A DNA stretch of 64,000 nt from contig OY970164.1 of assembly GCA_963706555.1 (NCBI GenBank), positions 2,914,001 to 2,978,000 on the forward strand, given 5' to 3'. The notes beneath the pieces were generated by a model, which saw only the letters and a program-made list of their open reading frames with translations, made no database searches and was not told where the DNA came from. A program made the translations under genes and the position numbers. Position 1 is the stretch's first letter. Each line of letters begins with the position of its first letter. This stretch comes from Bog-473 sp963706555 (GTDB taxonomy: Bacteria > Actinomycetota > Acidimicrobiia > Acidimicrobiales > RAAP-2). Below are positions 50,879-59,817 of the stretch, piece by piece.

Positions 50879-53203
50879 CTACGCCCCGACGAGATCCTCG
50901 CCGATCACCCGGAGTTCGCGTAATCGTTGGCGTTGCGCCGCGTCGACGCCGAGTTCGCCCAGGACTTCGTCGTTGTGCTGGCCCAGCAGTGGTGCAGAGG
51001 TGCGAATCCACGAGTCGATGCCGGACATGGAGAACGGAAGCCCCGGCAGTTGGTGACGCGCGGTGACCGGGTGATCTTCCGTCTCGAAAAGGCCACGGTG
51101 GCGGATCTGTGGATTCTCGATCACGAGGGGCGGCGTGATGACCACAGAGGCCGGAACTCCGGCACGGACCAACTGCTCGGCCAGGGCGGCAGCGTCCCAC
51201 TGCCTGATGGAGTCGGCCAGCCATTGGTCGAGTGCATCCTCGTTCGCCGCCCTGTCCGATGAGGTGTCGAAGCGGGGGAGTGCAGCGTCGATCCCGGCGG
51301 GTCCTCCGATGACGTCGCAGAGCCACTTCCACTGCTCGTCATCCTGGACTTCGAGAGCAACCCACTGGTCCGTGCCCTCGCACGCGTACACCCCCTGGGG
51401 AACCGAGCCCACGCCACTGCGGTTGCCCAGTCGTCCGTACGCCTTTCCCGAGAGTTGGTAGGAGATCGCAGACATCGCCGCCGCATTCAATGCAGCCTCG
51501 ACCATGGTCGCTTCGACCAGGTACCCCCACGCGTGCTCCTCGCGGGCACAGAGTGCGACCAGGGATGCAAAGGTGGCGTGGAGCCCGGCAATGGGATCAC
51601 CCGCGCCTCCGACGAGGACCGGTGACCCTCCGGTCCAGCCGGTGGCGGCGGCCATACCGGTGAGCGACTCCATGGTCTGTGCAAATCCGGGACGGTCACG
51701 CCACGGCCCGTCGAGGCCGAAGGCCGGCATCCGCACCATGTTCAGCTGTGGATTGAGGCGGTGGAGGCGGTCCCAGTTCAGGCCGAATTGCTCCATGACC
51801 CGCGGGGTGAAGTTCTCGAACACCATGTCGGCAGTGGCACAAAGCCGCAGGGCCAGATCGTGGCCCTCGGCTCTGGTCAGGTCGAGGGTGATCCCGCGCT
51901 TGTTGGTGTTGGCCGCGTGGGCCAGTGGCCCCCACTCCCACCACTGTGGATCGCCGGGCGCCTTGGTGCCGGCGTAGCGCATGAGGTCCGGCCGGGTCAC
52001 CGATTCGACCTTGATGACGTCCGCGCCGAGGCAGGCCAGAACCTGCGTGGCGCACGGCCCCGCCCACCATGCCGTGAGGTCGACCACCCGGAGGCCGGCG
52101 AGCGGCAGGGCGTCCACGCCGGTCACGGGCGCCTTCGCCGTTCTCTGGGTCCACTCCACCGTCCCGTCGTGTGCACCCGGCTCGGGTACCGCGTCGAATG
52201 GACGTGGCGCCAGGTCGTGGAGACGGAACGGAATCCGGGGCTGGCGAAAGCGCCCTGAGGGATTGTCGACGAAGACGCCTCGGGCGACGAACTGTTCGAA
52301 CGTGTCCACCGTCGCGCCGTCGAGGACAGGAGCCACGGGGATGCGCAGGAGGCCCGCCTCTTCGAGGACGGTGGCCGACGACCGCGGCCGGGTGTAGGCC
52401 CTCGTCATCTCCCAGAATTCGTTGCGATGCTCGAAGCGCGGTGTGGCGCGTACATAGCGTTCGTCGTCGCCGATCTCGGGGTGGCCGATCAGGACGGCAA
52501 AGTCTGCGAACTGCTGCGCACTGTTCGTCGTGAAGTTCACCCACCCATCGGCAGTCGGCTCTACGGACGGGACCTCGATCCTCCGCGACGACGCGGTCAT
52601 CGGAGGTCTGCCGCAACTGGCGGCGAACTCGGCGAAGACAGAGGGGAACGTGACCATGCCGATGGCCATGCAGTCGAGGACGGACACGTCGACGTGGCCG
52701 CCGACGCCGGTGTGGTCGGCCCGCCACCACGCGGCCAACGCCCCGACTGCGGCGTAGGTCCCGGTCAGCCATTCGCCGACCCGGCCTCCCGCTGCGAGTG
52801 GCGTCGAGTCCGGGAAGCCCCGGCCCCCGGTGGAACCGCATGCCGCCTGCAGCGTGAATTCCGTGGCGGGGCGACCCACCCAGGGACCCGACGTCCCGAA
52901 CAGGCTGATGGTGACGACGACCTGGTCAGGATTGGCCTGTCGGGCCTGCGGGACGGCGAAGTCCGCTCCGGCGACGACGATGTCCGCCGCACGGACCAGG
53001 TGCTCCTCGTGGCCTTGGGTCACCGATCGCTTTGACGTGTGGAGGAACTCGAAGAGGCCGGGGATGCCCGGCCAACGACCTTGGGTGGCATCGAGCGGCT
53101 CGACCACCACGACATCTGCACCGGAATCCGCCAACAGCTTGGTGCAGTAGGCCCCGGCGAGGCTGCCTGTCAGGTCGATGACGCGCAGGTCTCGGAGCGT
53201 CAT
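50879..53203 (-). CDS. Tandem-fused CaiB/BaiF (family III) CoA-transferase, second copy
   Basis: A 774-residue double CoA-transferase, halves about 1-345 and 367-774. N-terminal starts are RDLRVIDLTGSLAGAYC and LAGLRVVDLTAWWAGP. The first half keeps Asp at the catalytic position (DVSVLDCMA, about 173-181); the second has Glu (TMVEAALN, about 562-569). The enzyme at 3249 has Glu and Gly instead, so the two are asymmetric in opposite ways. ATG at 53203 lies 17 bases after the amidohydrolase stop on the same strand, reproducing the amidohydrolase-then-transferase order of 2129-5738. It ends 29 bases from a convergent amidohydrolase. Confidence 0.88.
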   Translation of the reverse strand: MTLRDLRVIDLTGSLAGAYCTKLLADSGADVVVVEPLDATQGRWPGIPGLFEFLHTSKRSVTQGHEEHLVRAADIVVAGADFAVPQARQANPDQVVVTISLFGTSGPWVGRPATEFTLQAACGSTGGRGFPDSTPLAAGGRVGEWLTGTYAAVGALAAWWRADHTGVGGHVDVSVLDCMAIGMVTFPSVFAEFAASCGRPPMTASSRRIEVPSVEPTADGWVNFTTNSAQQFADFAVLIGHPEIGDDERYVRATPRFEHRNEFWEMTRAYTRPRSSATVLEEAGLLRIPVAPVLDGATVDTFEQFVARGVFVDNPSGRFRQPRIPFRLHDLAPRPFDAVPEPGAHDGTVEWTQRTAKAPVTGVDALPLAGLRVVDLTAWWAGPCATQVLACLGADVIKVESVTRPDLMRYAGTKAPGDPQWWEWGPLAHAANTNKRGITLDLTRAEGHDLALRLCATADMVFENFTPRVMEQFGLNWDRLHRLNPQLNMVRMPAFGLDGPWRDRPGFAQTMESLTGMAAATGWTGGSPVLVGGAGDPIAGLHATFASLVALCAREEHAWGYLVEATMVEAALNAAAMSAISYQLSGKAYGRLGNRSGVGSVPQGVYACEGTDQWVALEVQDDEQWKWLCDVIGGPAGIDAALPRFDTSSDRAANEDALDQWLADSIRQWDAAALAEQLVRAGVPASVVITPPLVIENPQIRHRGLFETEDHPVTARHQLPGLPFSMSGIDSWIRTSAPLLGQHNDEVLGELGVDAAQRQRLRELRVIGEDLVGA

Positions 53204-53219
53204 CGGCGAGGCGTGCCCA

Positions 53220-54404
53220 CTACGCCGTCACGGGCATGGTGATGCGGTACAACTGGGCCGCGTTTCGACCCATGATGCCCTCCCGGATCGCCACGTCATC
53301 GATGCCGTCGAGGGCTTCTGCGGCGTACTGCAACCCGTCGGGGTAGGTGCATGTGGGGTGGGGGTAGTCCGTCTCGAACATGAGGTGGTCCCATCCGATC
53401 GCCTCGATCGCGTCGCCGATGCCCTGTCGCTCGAACCAGAAGCACGAATAGAACTGGCGCCTGAAGTACTCCGAGGGCTTCATGCTGAGGTGATCGATGG
53501 CCCCGGGCGCCATGTCTGTGATCTGGTAGTCAAGCGCACGCAGAATGAAGGGGATCCATCCGACACCGCTTTCCACGGACACGACCTGCAGCGTCGGAAA
53601 CCGCTCGAGGACGCCTGAGTAGATCATGTTGCCGACCACAGTCGCATTGTTGATGTAGAGCATGGCCGAGCCCAGGCCGAGCTTGCACCCGTCGTTGAGC
53701 GAGGGCCACGGCACACTTCCGTACCACGAGGTGGCCGACTCGCTGGAGCCGATATGGAAGTTGATCGGCAGCTCGAGGTCGCTCGCCGCTTCCCACACGG
53801 GATCCCAGTGCGTCGTGCCGAGGTCGGGCAGCCCGTGGTCATGAGGGGCCGAGGTTGTGTTGATGCCGTGGAGCCCCAGCTGGTGGATCCGGTCGATCTC
53901 GCTCACCGCCAGTTCGATGTCCCAGAAAGGCAGGATGCCCATGGGCATCAACCTGCCGTCGGACTCCTCCTGCATTTCGGCCATGGCGTCGTTGTAGATC
54001 TGCACCGCGAGCCGGCGCAGGGCGGGATCGGCGACCTTTCCGAAGTTCTGCCCGCCGAATCCCACAGTGTTGGGGTAGATGATCTGGGCCCAGATGCCCT
54101 GCTCGTCCATCATCTCGAGGCGGTCCGGAATGGAGTACGCGCCGGCATGGACATCCTCGATGTCCCAGTTGAAGAACTCCAGGCCGGGCACTTTGACCCC
54201 GTCGCGCCCCACCACACCCGATGCGCCGGCCCGTGACAGGGTGATGCCGTCGACGACCCACATCGGGGTGCCGTCAATTGCATGTACCTGCGGTACCCGA
54301 TCCAGAAAGGCCGATGGTGCCCGGGACGTCCACAGGTCGTGGGGTTCGGTGAGATGCGTGTCCGCATCGATGATGCACATTCCCTCGAATGGCTGTGCGG
54401 TCAT
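53220..54404 (-). CDS. Amidohydrolase_2 family protein
   Basis: A 394-residue amidohydrolase_2 protein. Motifs are DADTHLTEP (His-x-x-Glu), NFHIGSSES in the middle and MFETDYPHPTC near the end. It resembles the protein at 20477 most (same THxTEPHDLWTSR start and DYPHPT end). ATG at 54404 has AGGAGG at ideal distance; the frame extends upstream without family similarity. It forms a unit with an LLM-class oxidoreductase upstream and the fused CoA-transferase downstream, the second instance of the amidohydrolase/CoA-transferase pair in the window. Confidence 0.86.
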   Translation of the reverse strand: MTAQPFEGMCIIDADTHLTEPHDLWTSRAPSAFLDRVPQVHAIDGTPMWVVDGITLSRAGASGVVGRDGVKVPGLEFFNWDIEDVHAGAYSIPDRLEMMDEQGIWAQIIYPNTVGFGGQNFGKVADPALRRLAVQIYNDAMAEMQEESDGRLMPMGILPFWDIELAVSEIDRIHQLGLHGINTTSAPHDHGLPDLGTTHWDPVWEAASDLELPINFHIGSSESATSWYGSVPWPSLNDGCKLGLGSAMLYINNATVVGNMIYSGVLERFPTLQVVSVESGVGWIPFILRALDYQITDMAPGAIDHLSMKPSEYFRRQFYSCFWFERQGIGDAIEAIGWDHLMFETDYPHPTCTYPDGLQYAAEALDGIDDVAIREGIMGRNAAQLYRITMPVTA

Positions 54405-54435
54405 GGGAGCCTCCTGCCTTTGTTCATGTCGACTG

Positions 54436-55497
54436 TCATTTCGATGCCGCCTGCCGGAGGGCGGGCAGCACATCCTCGACCAGGCACCGGTGCGCCCGGC
54501 GTTCCTCTTGTGGTGCTGAAGCATCGCGCCCCTCGACGAGGAGCACCCGTTCGAGCCCGAGTGCGGCCAATTCGCCCAGCTTGGCCACGCAGTGCTCCGG
54601 TGTGCCCACGACGCCGAACCGGTCGAGGAAGCCGTCATTCAGATGCTTGACGTGGAGCGCCTGCACCTCTCCCCGCCTGACCGACTCCGTCGGATGTTGC
54701 GTGCTGTGGCCGCTCGAGCCGTAGTCGGCGGTCACCGCCTCGATCACGGTACGGTCCTCCTCGCTCAGCCCGGTCGGGAGACTCCCCGGCATGCCTGAGA
54801 AGTGGGCGTAGGGGGCGACCGATCCCCGCGCCAGCTGGCGGGCCACCCGGGCGTCGGGGTGGGCGGCGATGACCAGATACGCCCCGAGCGAAAGCGGCGC
54901 ATCTGGCTGTGCCGTCGCACTGCGGACCTGCCGTGCAATGTCGATGGCCCAGGCCACGCGATCGGGCAGTGCCCCGACGTTGACGGTGAGACGCTCGGCA
55001 CAGCGGGCGCCGAGCGTCAGCATGCGAGGACCTGTCGCGGCGACATCGAGTGGCACCTTGGGCTGGCCGCTCCCCGCGATCCAGGGAATCCTGCTCGGGT
55101 AGCCGTCGATGTCCACTTCGTCGGAGCGGAGGTAGGCCTGCACGTCCTCGGCGAAACGAGCCGTGACGTCGACGGTCGCCGGGACCCGGCCCACATGGCC
55201 CAGCGAGGAGTCACCCCGTCCCAAGCCGAGCACCGCCCGCCCCGTCGACTCGACCTGGACGGTGGCGATGGCTGACGCGACGACGGCGGGGAGGCGCGTC
55301 ACGGGATTCGTGACGCCCACCATGAGGCCGAGTCGCTCGGTCTGTGTGGCAGCCAGGCACAGTCCGGCGAACGGATCCGCCGCGATGTTCTGGGTATCGC
55401 CGAAACTAATGCCGTCGAAGCCTTCTGCCTCGGCCCTCCGACCGACAGCGACGGCGGACCCCGCAACGTGGACTGACGCCAACCAGACCTCGAGCAT
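54436..55497 (-). CDS. LLM-class (F420-dependent-type) oxidoreductase
   Basis: A 353-residue bacterial luciferase-like TIM-barrel protein. GFDGISFGDTQNIAADPFAGLCLAATQTERLGLMVGVTNPVTR at the N-terminal end and AVLGLGRGDSSLG are typical of F420-dependent oxidoreductases; VGTPEHCVAKL is the usual C-terminal motif. It would transfer hydride using F420 (or FMN). ATG at 55497 follows GGAGGGGG; a further upstream GTG is unsupported. First gene of the minus unit 55497-50879, so it may prepare the substrate for the amidohydrolase and CoA-transferase. Confidence 0.85.
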   Translation of the reverse strand: MLEVWLASVHVAGSAVAVGRRAEAEGFDGISFGDTQNIAADPFAGLCLAATQTERLGLMVGVTNPVTRLPAVVASAIATVQVESTGRAVLGLGRGDSSLGHVGRVPATVDVTARFAEDVQAYLRSDEVDIDGYPSRIPWIAGSGQPKVPLDVAATGPRMLTLGARCAERLTVNVGALPDRVAWAIDIARQVRSATAQPDAPLSLGAYLVIAAHPDARVARQLARGSVAPYAHFSGMPGSLPTGLSEEDRTVIEAVTADYGSSGHSTQHPTESVRRGEVQALHVKHLNDGFLDRFGVVGTPEHCVAKLGELAALGLERVLLVEGRDASAPQEERRAHRCLVEDVLPALRQAASK

Positions 55498-55657
55498 CCC
55501 ACCCCCTCCGCGTTGCCTCGCCCCATGGCCCACCGGCCGATCCGGACCCTACGAGCACCGAACGCCGTTCACAAGCGCTCGGCGCCGTCGTTGACGGACC
55601 GTTGAGCGACCCTTATGGTACAGAGATTGCAACTGCAGGACGGCAAAGGGGGCGGTG

Positions 55658-56059
55658 ATGGGTGCAGTTGAGGATTACGTCACGTACTACGGCTCCCACC
55701 AGTGGGAGAAGCTGAAGCGCGTCTTCGATGCCAGCGACTTCAAGCGGACAGGTCCTTACCTCGACGTGTTCAGCGACGTGGACGAGTACGTGGACTTTCT
55801 CGAGGGGGTCGTTCCGACGATGGGGGCCGACTACGAGCTCCAGATCGAGCGCATCGTGTACGCACCGGACGAAAGGGTGGCATTCGGCCAGTTCATCGAA
55901 CACCTGGAGCTGAACGGCGTCATGACCGACATCCCCGAAACGATCGTCTTCGATCTCAACGATGCCGGGTTGATCCGGCGGATGAGCCTGTACCTGAAGC
56001 AGCCCGGTGGCCTGGCTCCCGTTGGCGGCACGGAGGCCATGGGCACCCCCGAAGGATGA
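55658..56059 (+). CDS. NTF2-like/SnoaL-fold small protein
   Basis: A 133-residue protein with the cone-shaped NTF2-like fold pattern: DYVTYYGSHQWEKLKRVF at the start, GPYLDVFSDVDEYVDFLEGVVP and a final half of alternating strands (VAFGQFIEHLELNG; VFDLNDAGLIRRMSLYLKQP). Such proteins bind or isomerise small hydrophobic molecules (ketosteroid isomerase, limonene-epoxide hydrolase, SnoaL). No catalytic residues can be assigned. ATG at 55658 has the ribosome-binding site GGGGGC at 48-53; GTG at 55655 is in frame. The D-aminoacylase-type gene starts five bases after its stop. Confidence 0.72.
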   Translation: MGAVEDYVTYYGSHQWEKLKRVFDASDFKRTGPYLDVFSDVDEYVDFLEGVVPTMGADYELQIERIVYAPDERVAFGQFIEHLELNGVMTDIPETIVFDLNDAGLIRRMSLYLKQPGGLAPVGGTEAMGTPEG

Positions 56060-56064
56060 GCTGA

Positions 56065-57773
56065 ATGCTCGACCTCCTGATCAGCGGCGGTACCGTCATC
56101 GACGGGACGGGGTCCGCGGGCCGCCGAGCCGACGTAGGGGTACGGGACGGGCGTGTTGTCGCCGTGGGCTACGTCGATGAACCGGCGCGGCGCACAGTGG
56201 ATGCGGCGGACCGGGTGGTCGCTCCAGGCTTCATCGATCCTCATACCCATTACGACGCGCAGATCCTCTGGGACGGCGGTGTGAGCCCTTCTCCCCTCCA
56301 CGGGGTGACGACGATCGTGGGGGGCAACTGCGGCTTCACCATTGCCCCCGTCTCGTCGTCGACGACCGACTACATCTTGCGGATGCTGGCCCGGGTCGAG
56401 GGGATGCCGGTCGCCACACTCGAGGCGGCACTCGACTTCAGATGGTCGACGTTCGGGGACTGGCTCAATGTGCTCGAGGGGCGGATTGCGGTCAATGCCG
56501 GCTTCCTGGTCGGGCATTCCACCATGCGGCGACTGGTGATGGGGGAGTCGGCCGTCGGCGGCACGGCCAGCGAGGAACAGATCGCCGCCATGGCGCGCTT
56601 GGCGCACGAGAGCATTGACGCCGGGCCCTCGGCTTCTCGACCTCGAGGGCGGGGTCCCACCGTGATCACGTGGGTGCCCCGGTGCCCTCACGTCACGCCA
56701 GTGTCGAGGAGATCCTGGCGCTCTCTGCAACGGTGGCTGACCATCCCGGGACCATCATGGAGATCGTCCCGACGGCGGAGTTCTACTTCACGGACGACGA
56801 CATCTCTTTGATGACGGACATGTCGCTCGCCGGTCGGCGCTCGGTCAATTGGAACCTGCTGGGAGTGCTCGGCGGGGAGGAGAAGTTGCGCAACAAGTTG
56901 GCGTCCGCCGACCACGCCCGGCAGCATGGCGCACGGGTGATCCCACTGACCCTCCCCGATCCGCAGGCCATGCGGCTCTCCTTCGAGACGGGCTTTGTCT
57001 ATGACATGCTCCCGGGTTGGGGCGAAGTGATGACGATGCCCCACCAGGCCCGGCTCAGCGCGTTGCGCGACACCGCCGTCCGCCGGCAGCTCGAGGAGGC
57101 GAGCCGGGATGCTCCGTGGTGGGGCATCTGGGAGGACACCACGTTCTCGGAGACGTTCAGCCCGGAGAACGCCCGCTGGGAAGGCCGCACGGCGGGTGAC
57201 GTCGCGCGGGAACGAGGGGTCGGGGCATTCGACGCCCTGTGCGATGTCGTGGTGGCCGATGACCTCCGGACCGGCCTGGTGCCGCTTTCGATCGACGACA
57301 CCGAGGAGAACTGGCGCCTGCGCAGCGAGCTGTGGCGTGACCCCCGGGTGGTGATCGGCGGATCCGATGCAGGCGCCCATCTGGACACCATCTGGACCTT
57401 CAACTGCATCTCCTCCCTGGTCGGCCCCTCCGTGCGCGACCGGCAGCTGATCACCCTTGAAGAGGCCGTGCGACTGGTCACCGACGTGCCCGCTCGGATG
57501 TACGGGTTGATCGACCGCGGCCGGCTCGAACCGGGCTGGCATGCCGACATCGTAGTGTTTGACCCCGCCAGGCTCACCCCCGAGCCCGTCCGCGCGGTGA
57601 GTGACCTGCCGGCCGGCGGTTGGCGGTTGACGGGCGGCGCACGCGGGGTGGAGCACGTGTTCGTGAACGGCATCGAAATCGTGTCCGGTGGCGCGTACAC
57701 CGGAGATCGACCTGGCACGGTGTTGCGGTCGGGACGTTCCACCCGCACGGTGCCGATACCCGCTGACGCCTGA
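56065..57773 (+). pseudogene. N-acyl-D-amino-acid deacylase family gene broken by a frameshift
   Basis: Two overlapping open frames together match one D-aminoacylase-type protein. Frame A (from 56065) has LLISGGTVIDGTGSAG, PHTHYDAQ, GGNCGFTIAP and VGHSTMRR, and would fail soon after residue 188. Frame B carries on from about 56623: LGFSTSR, then VGAPVPSRHASVEEI, SVNWNLLGV, SDAGAH and YGLIDRGRLEPGWHAD, ending at 57773. The break is at the run GGG (56623-56625); one extra G there restores GALGFSTSR, matching the corresponding segment in the relatives at 8554 and 61655. It is either a real one-base deletion or a sequencing error in a homopolymer. If real, the product is lost. Length if repaired, about 569 residues, is normal. 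Confidence 0.85.
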
Positions 57774-57783
57774 GGAGGCTCCG

Positions 57784-59022
57784 GTGACGTTGGAGATGCA
57801 GAGCACAGACCTGCCGCGGTTCATTTCGGTCGACGACCACGTGGTGGAGCCCTCGCGGCTCTGGCAGGATCGATTGCCCTCGAAGTACCTCGAACAGGGC
57901 CCACGCACAGTGCGGCAGAAGGGGAGAATCGTCTTCGACGTCACCAAGAATCCGAACTTCATCCTGGGCGACGACCCCGACGACCGCTGGTGCGACGTCT
58001 GGTACTACGAGGACACGTGCTCGCCGCTCCGGGGTGATCTCACGGCGGTCGGCCCGCTGGCCGACGCAGTGCCCACGACCCCCGTCACATTCGACGACAT
58101 GTTGCCGGGTTGCTTTGACCAGGCGCATCGGTTGGCCGACATGGACCTCAACCACACCGAGGCGAGCCTGTGCTTTCCGACGATCCCCCGCTTTTGCGGC
58201 CAGCTCTTTCTCAACCGGGCCGATATGGAGCTCTCCCTCTTGTGCGTCCAGGCCTACAACGATTGGATGATGGAGGACTGGTGCGGCGGCGCCGGCGCCG
58301 GCCGCCTGATCCCCTTGACCCTGATCCCCTTGTGGGATGCCGACCTTGCCGCGGCCGAAGTCCGTCGCTGCGCCGCCCTGGGATCGCATGCGGTGGCCTT
58401 CTCCGAGAGCCCTTCGGAGCTCGGTCTGCCGAGCATTCACGGCGGGGCTTGGGATCCGTTCTTCGCCGCGTGCGCCGAGACCGAGACGGTGATCAACATG
58501 CACATCGGCTCTTCGTCCAAAATGCCGCAGTCGTCACCGGGTGCTCCGATGATCTCACTTGTCACCTTGACGTCGGAGAACTCGGTCCACGCGCTGGTCG
58601 ATTGGCTGCTCTGTGGCGCGCTGCCGCGGTACCCCTCGCTCAAGATCGCCCTCAGCGAGAGTCAAGTTGGGTGGATGCCGTTCATCCTCGAACGCCTCGA
58701 CAGCGCGTGGAAGCGGAGCAGGAACTACGACCCGAGCATCTACGACCTGATCCCCGAGCCTCCGAGCTCCTATGTGCCGGACCGTGTCTTCGCGTGCGTC
58801 TTTGACGACTCCGTCGGCTTGGCCCTCCGTGACCACGTCGGCATGGGCCAGATCATGTTCGAGACCGACTACCCCCACGCAGACTCGACCTTCCCCGATT
58901 CCAAACTGGTGGCGGAGAAGATGATCGCCGAGTCGGGCCTCTCGCCGGACGAGGCGCGCCGGTTCCTGCGCTCGAACGCCATCGCCTGCTACGACCTGCA
59001 GCGCTTCGGCATCACCGAGTAG
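57784..59022 (+). CDS. Amidohydrolase_2 family protein
   Basis: A 412-residue protein with motifs ISVDDHVVEPSRLW (His-x-x-Glu, same VDDHVVEP as the gene at 2129), NMHIGSSSK and MFETDYPHADST. The N-terminal half carries an insertion of about 30 residues (VWYYEDTCSPLRGDL region) versus the 2129 protein. GTG at 57784 follows GAGGAGG with good spacing; the frame extends upstream through the end of the previous gene but without similarity. It lies ten bases after the frameshifted deacylase, so both would be on one transcript, and it converges on an SDR. Confidence 0.85.
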   Translation: MTLEMQSTDLPRFISVDDHVVEPSRLWQDRLPSKYLEQGPRTVRQKGRIVFDVTKNPNFILGDDPDDRWCDVWYYEDTCSPLRGDLTAVGPLADAVPTTPVTFDDMLPGCFDQAHRLADMDLNHTEASLCFPTIPRFCGQLFLNRADMELSLLCVQAYNDWMMEDWCGGAGAGRLIPLTLIPLWDADLAAAEVRRCAALGSHAVAFSESPSELGLPSIHGGAWDPFFAACAETETVINMHIGSSSKMPQSSPGAPMISLVTLTSENSVHALVDWLLCGALPRYPSLKIALSESQVGWMPFILERLDSAWKRSRNYDPSIYDLIPEPPSSYVPDRVFACVFDDSVGLALRDHVGMGQIMFETDYPHADSTFPDSKLVAEKMIAESGLSPDEARRFLRSNAIACYDLQRFGITE

Positions 59023-59034
59023 GTCGCCGCCGCC

Positions 59035-59817
59035 TCAGCGCGGATTCTGCCCGTCGTCCACCTTGACGATCGTGCCGGTCACGAGTTCCGAGGCGGGTGA
59101 CACGAGGTAGAGCAGGGTGCTGTCGAGCTGCGCCGGGTCGCCGAGTCGTTGTCGGGGGAACCCGCTCGAGACCTCGCCGTGACGCTCGATCATGTCGCGC
59201 AGCATCTCGGTGTCGAAAGCTCCGGGTGCGATGGCGTTCACGTTGATGTGGAACGGGGCCCACTCCACCGACAGGGTTTCGGTCATCCGCTCCATGGCTG
59301 CCTTTGTCGTCGAATAGAGCGACGCCCCTTCGCCCCGGTAGTGGTGGGCGCCCATGGAGGACACGTTGACGATGCGTCCCGGCAACCTCTCGGCGATCAG
59401 GCGGCGCGCGACGTCGCTGGAGAGGAGGAACGGTGCACGCAGGTTGGTGGCGATGACCCGGTCGACCAATTCGGCCGACATGCGGGTGGCGTACTGCGCA
59501 TCGGGGATCGCCGCGTTGTTCACGAGGATCGACACGGTGCCGAGCGCATCCTCAATCCTGTCGACCCCTGCCGTCAGCTCCGCCGCCTCCGTGACGTCCA
59601 GTGGCAGCGGGAGACAGGTGCCCCCGTCGCGGGTGATGTCGGCAGCGAGCGCAGCGAGCCGGTCTGTTCGCCGGCCTGTGGCGGCGACGGCGGCGCCACA
59701 GGCCGCCAGGACCTGGGCGAATCGCCATCCCAGACCTGAGGTGGCTCCTGTCACCAATGCGACCTGACCGTGCAGGTCGGTGGAGTGGTGGGGCAGAGGA
59801 AATGCTGGATCGGGCAT
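59035..59817 (-). CDS. Short-chain dehydrogenase/reductase
   Basis: A 260-residue classical SDR: TGATSGLGWRFA at the cofactor loop, NNAAIPD, VNVSSMGAH with Ser, YSTTKAAM with Tyr/Lys, and TGTIVKVDDGQNPR at the end. The start is ATG at 59817, overlapping the stop of the upstream CoA ligase by one base (TGATG), a tight coupling. Its last codons are 12 bases from the convergent amidohydrolase stop. It would act on the alcohol or ketone of the acid activated by the ligase. Confidence 0.88.
   Translation of the reverse strand: MPDPAFPLPHHSTDLHGQVALVTGATSGLGWRFAQVLAACGAAVAATGRRTDRLAALAADITRDGGTCLPLPLDVTEAAELTAGVDRIEDALGTVSILVNNAAIPDAQYATRMSAELVDRVIATNLRAPFLLSSDVARRLIAERLPGRIVNVSSMGAHHYRGEGASLYSTTKAAMERMTETLSVEWAPFHINVNAIAPGAFDTEMLRDMIERHGEVSSGFPRQRLGDPAQLDSTLLYLVSPASELVTGTIVKVDDGQNPR

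Noticed and set aside
54405..54638. Upstream extension of the minus-strand amidohydrolase
   Set aside because: It overlaps the LLM gene; the ATG at 54404 has a perfect AGGAGG and the family motif begins right after.
56623..56811. Programmed frameshift in the D-aminoacylase-type gene
   Set aside because: There is no slippery heptamer or following structure of the usual kind, and the intact paralogues read through in one frame, so mutation or sequencing error is more likely.
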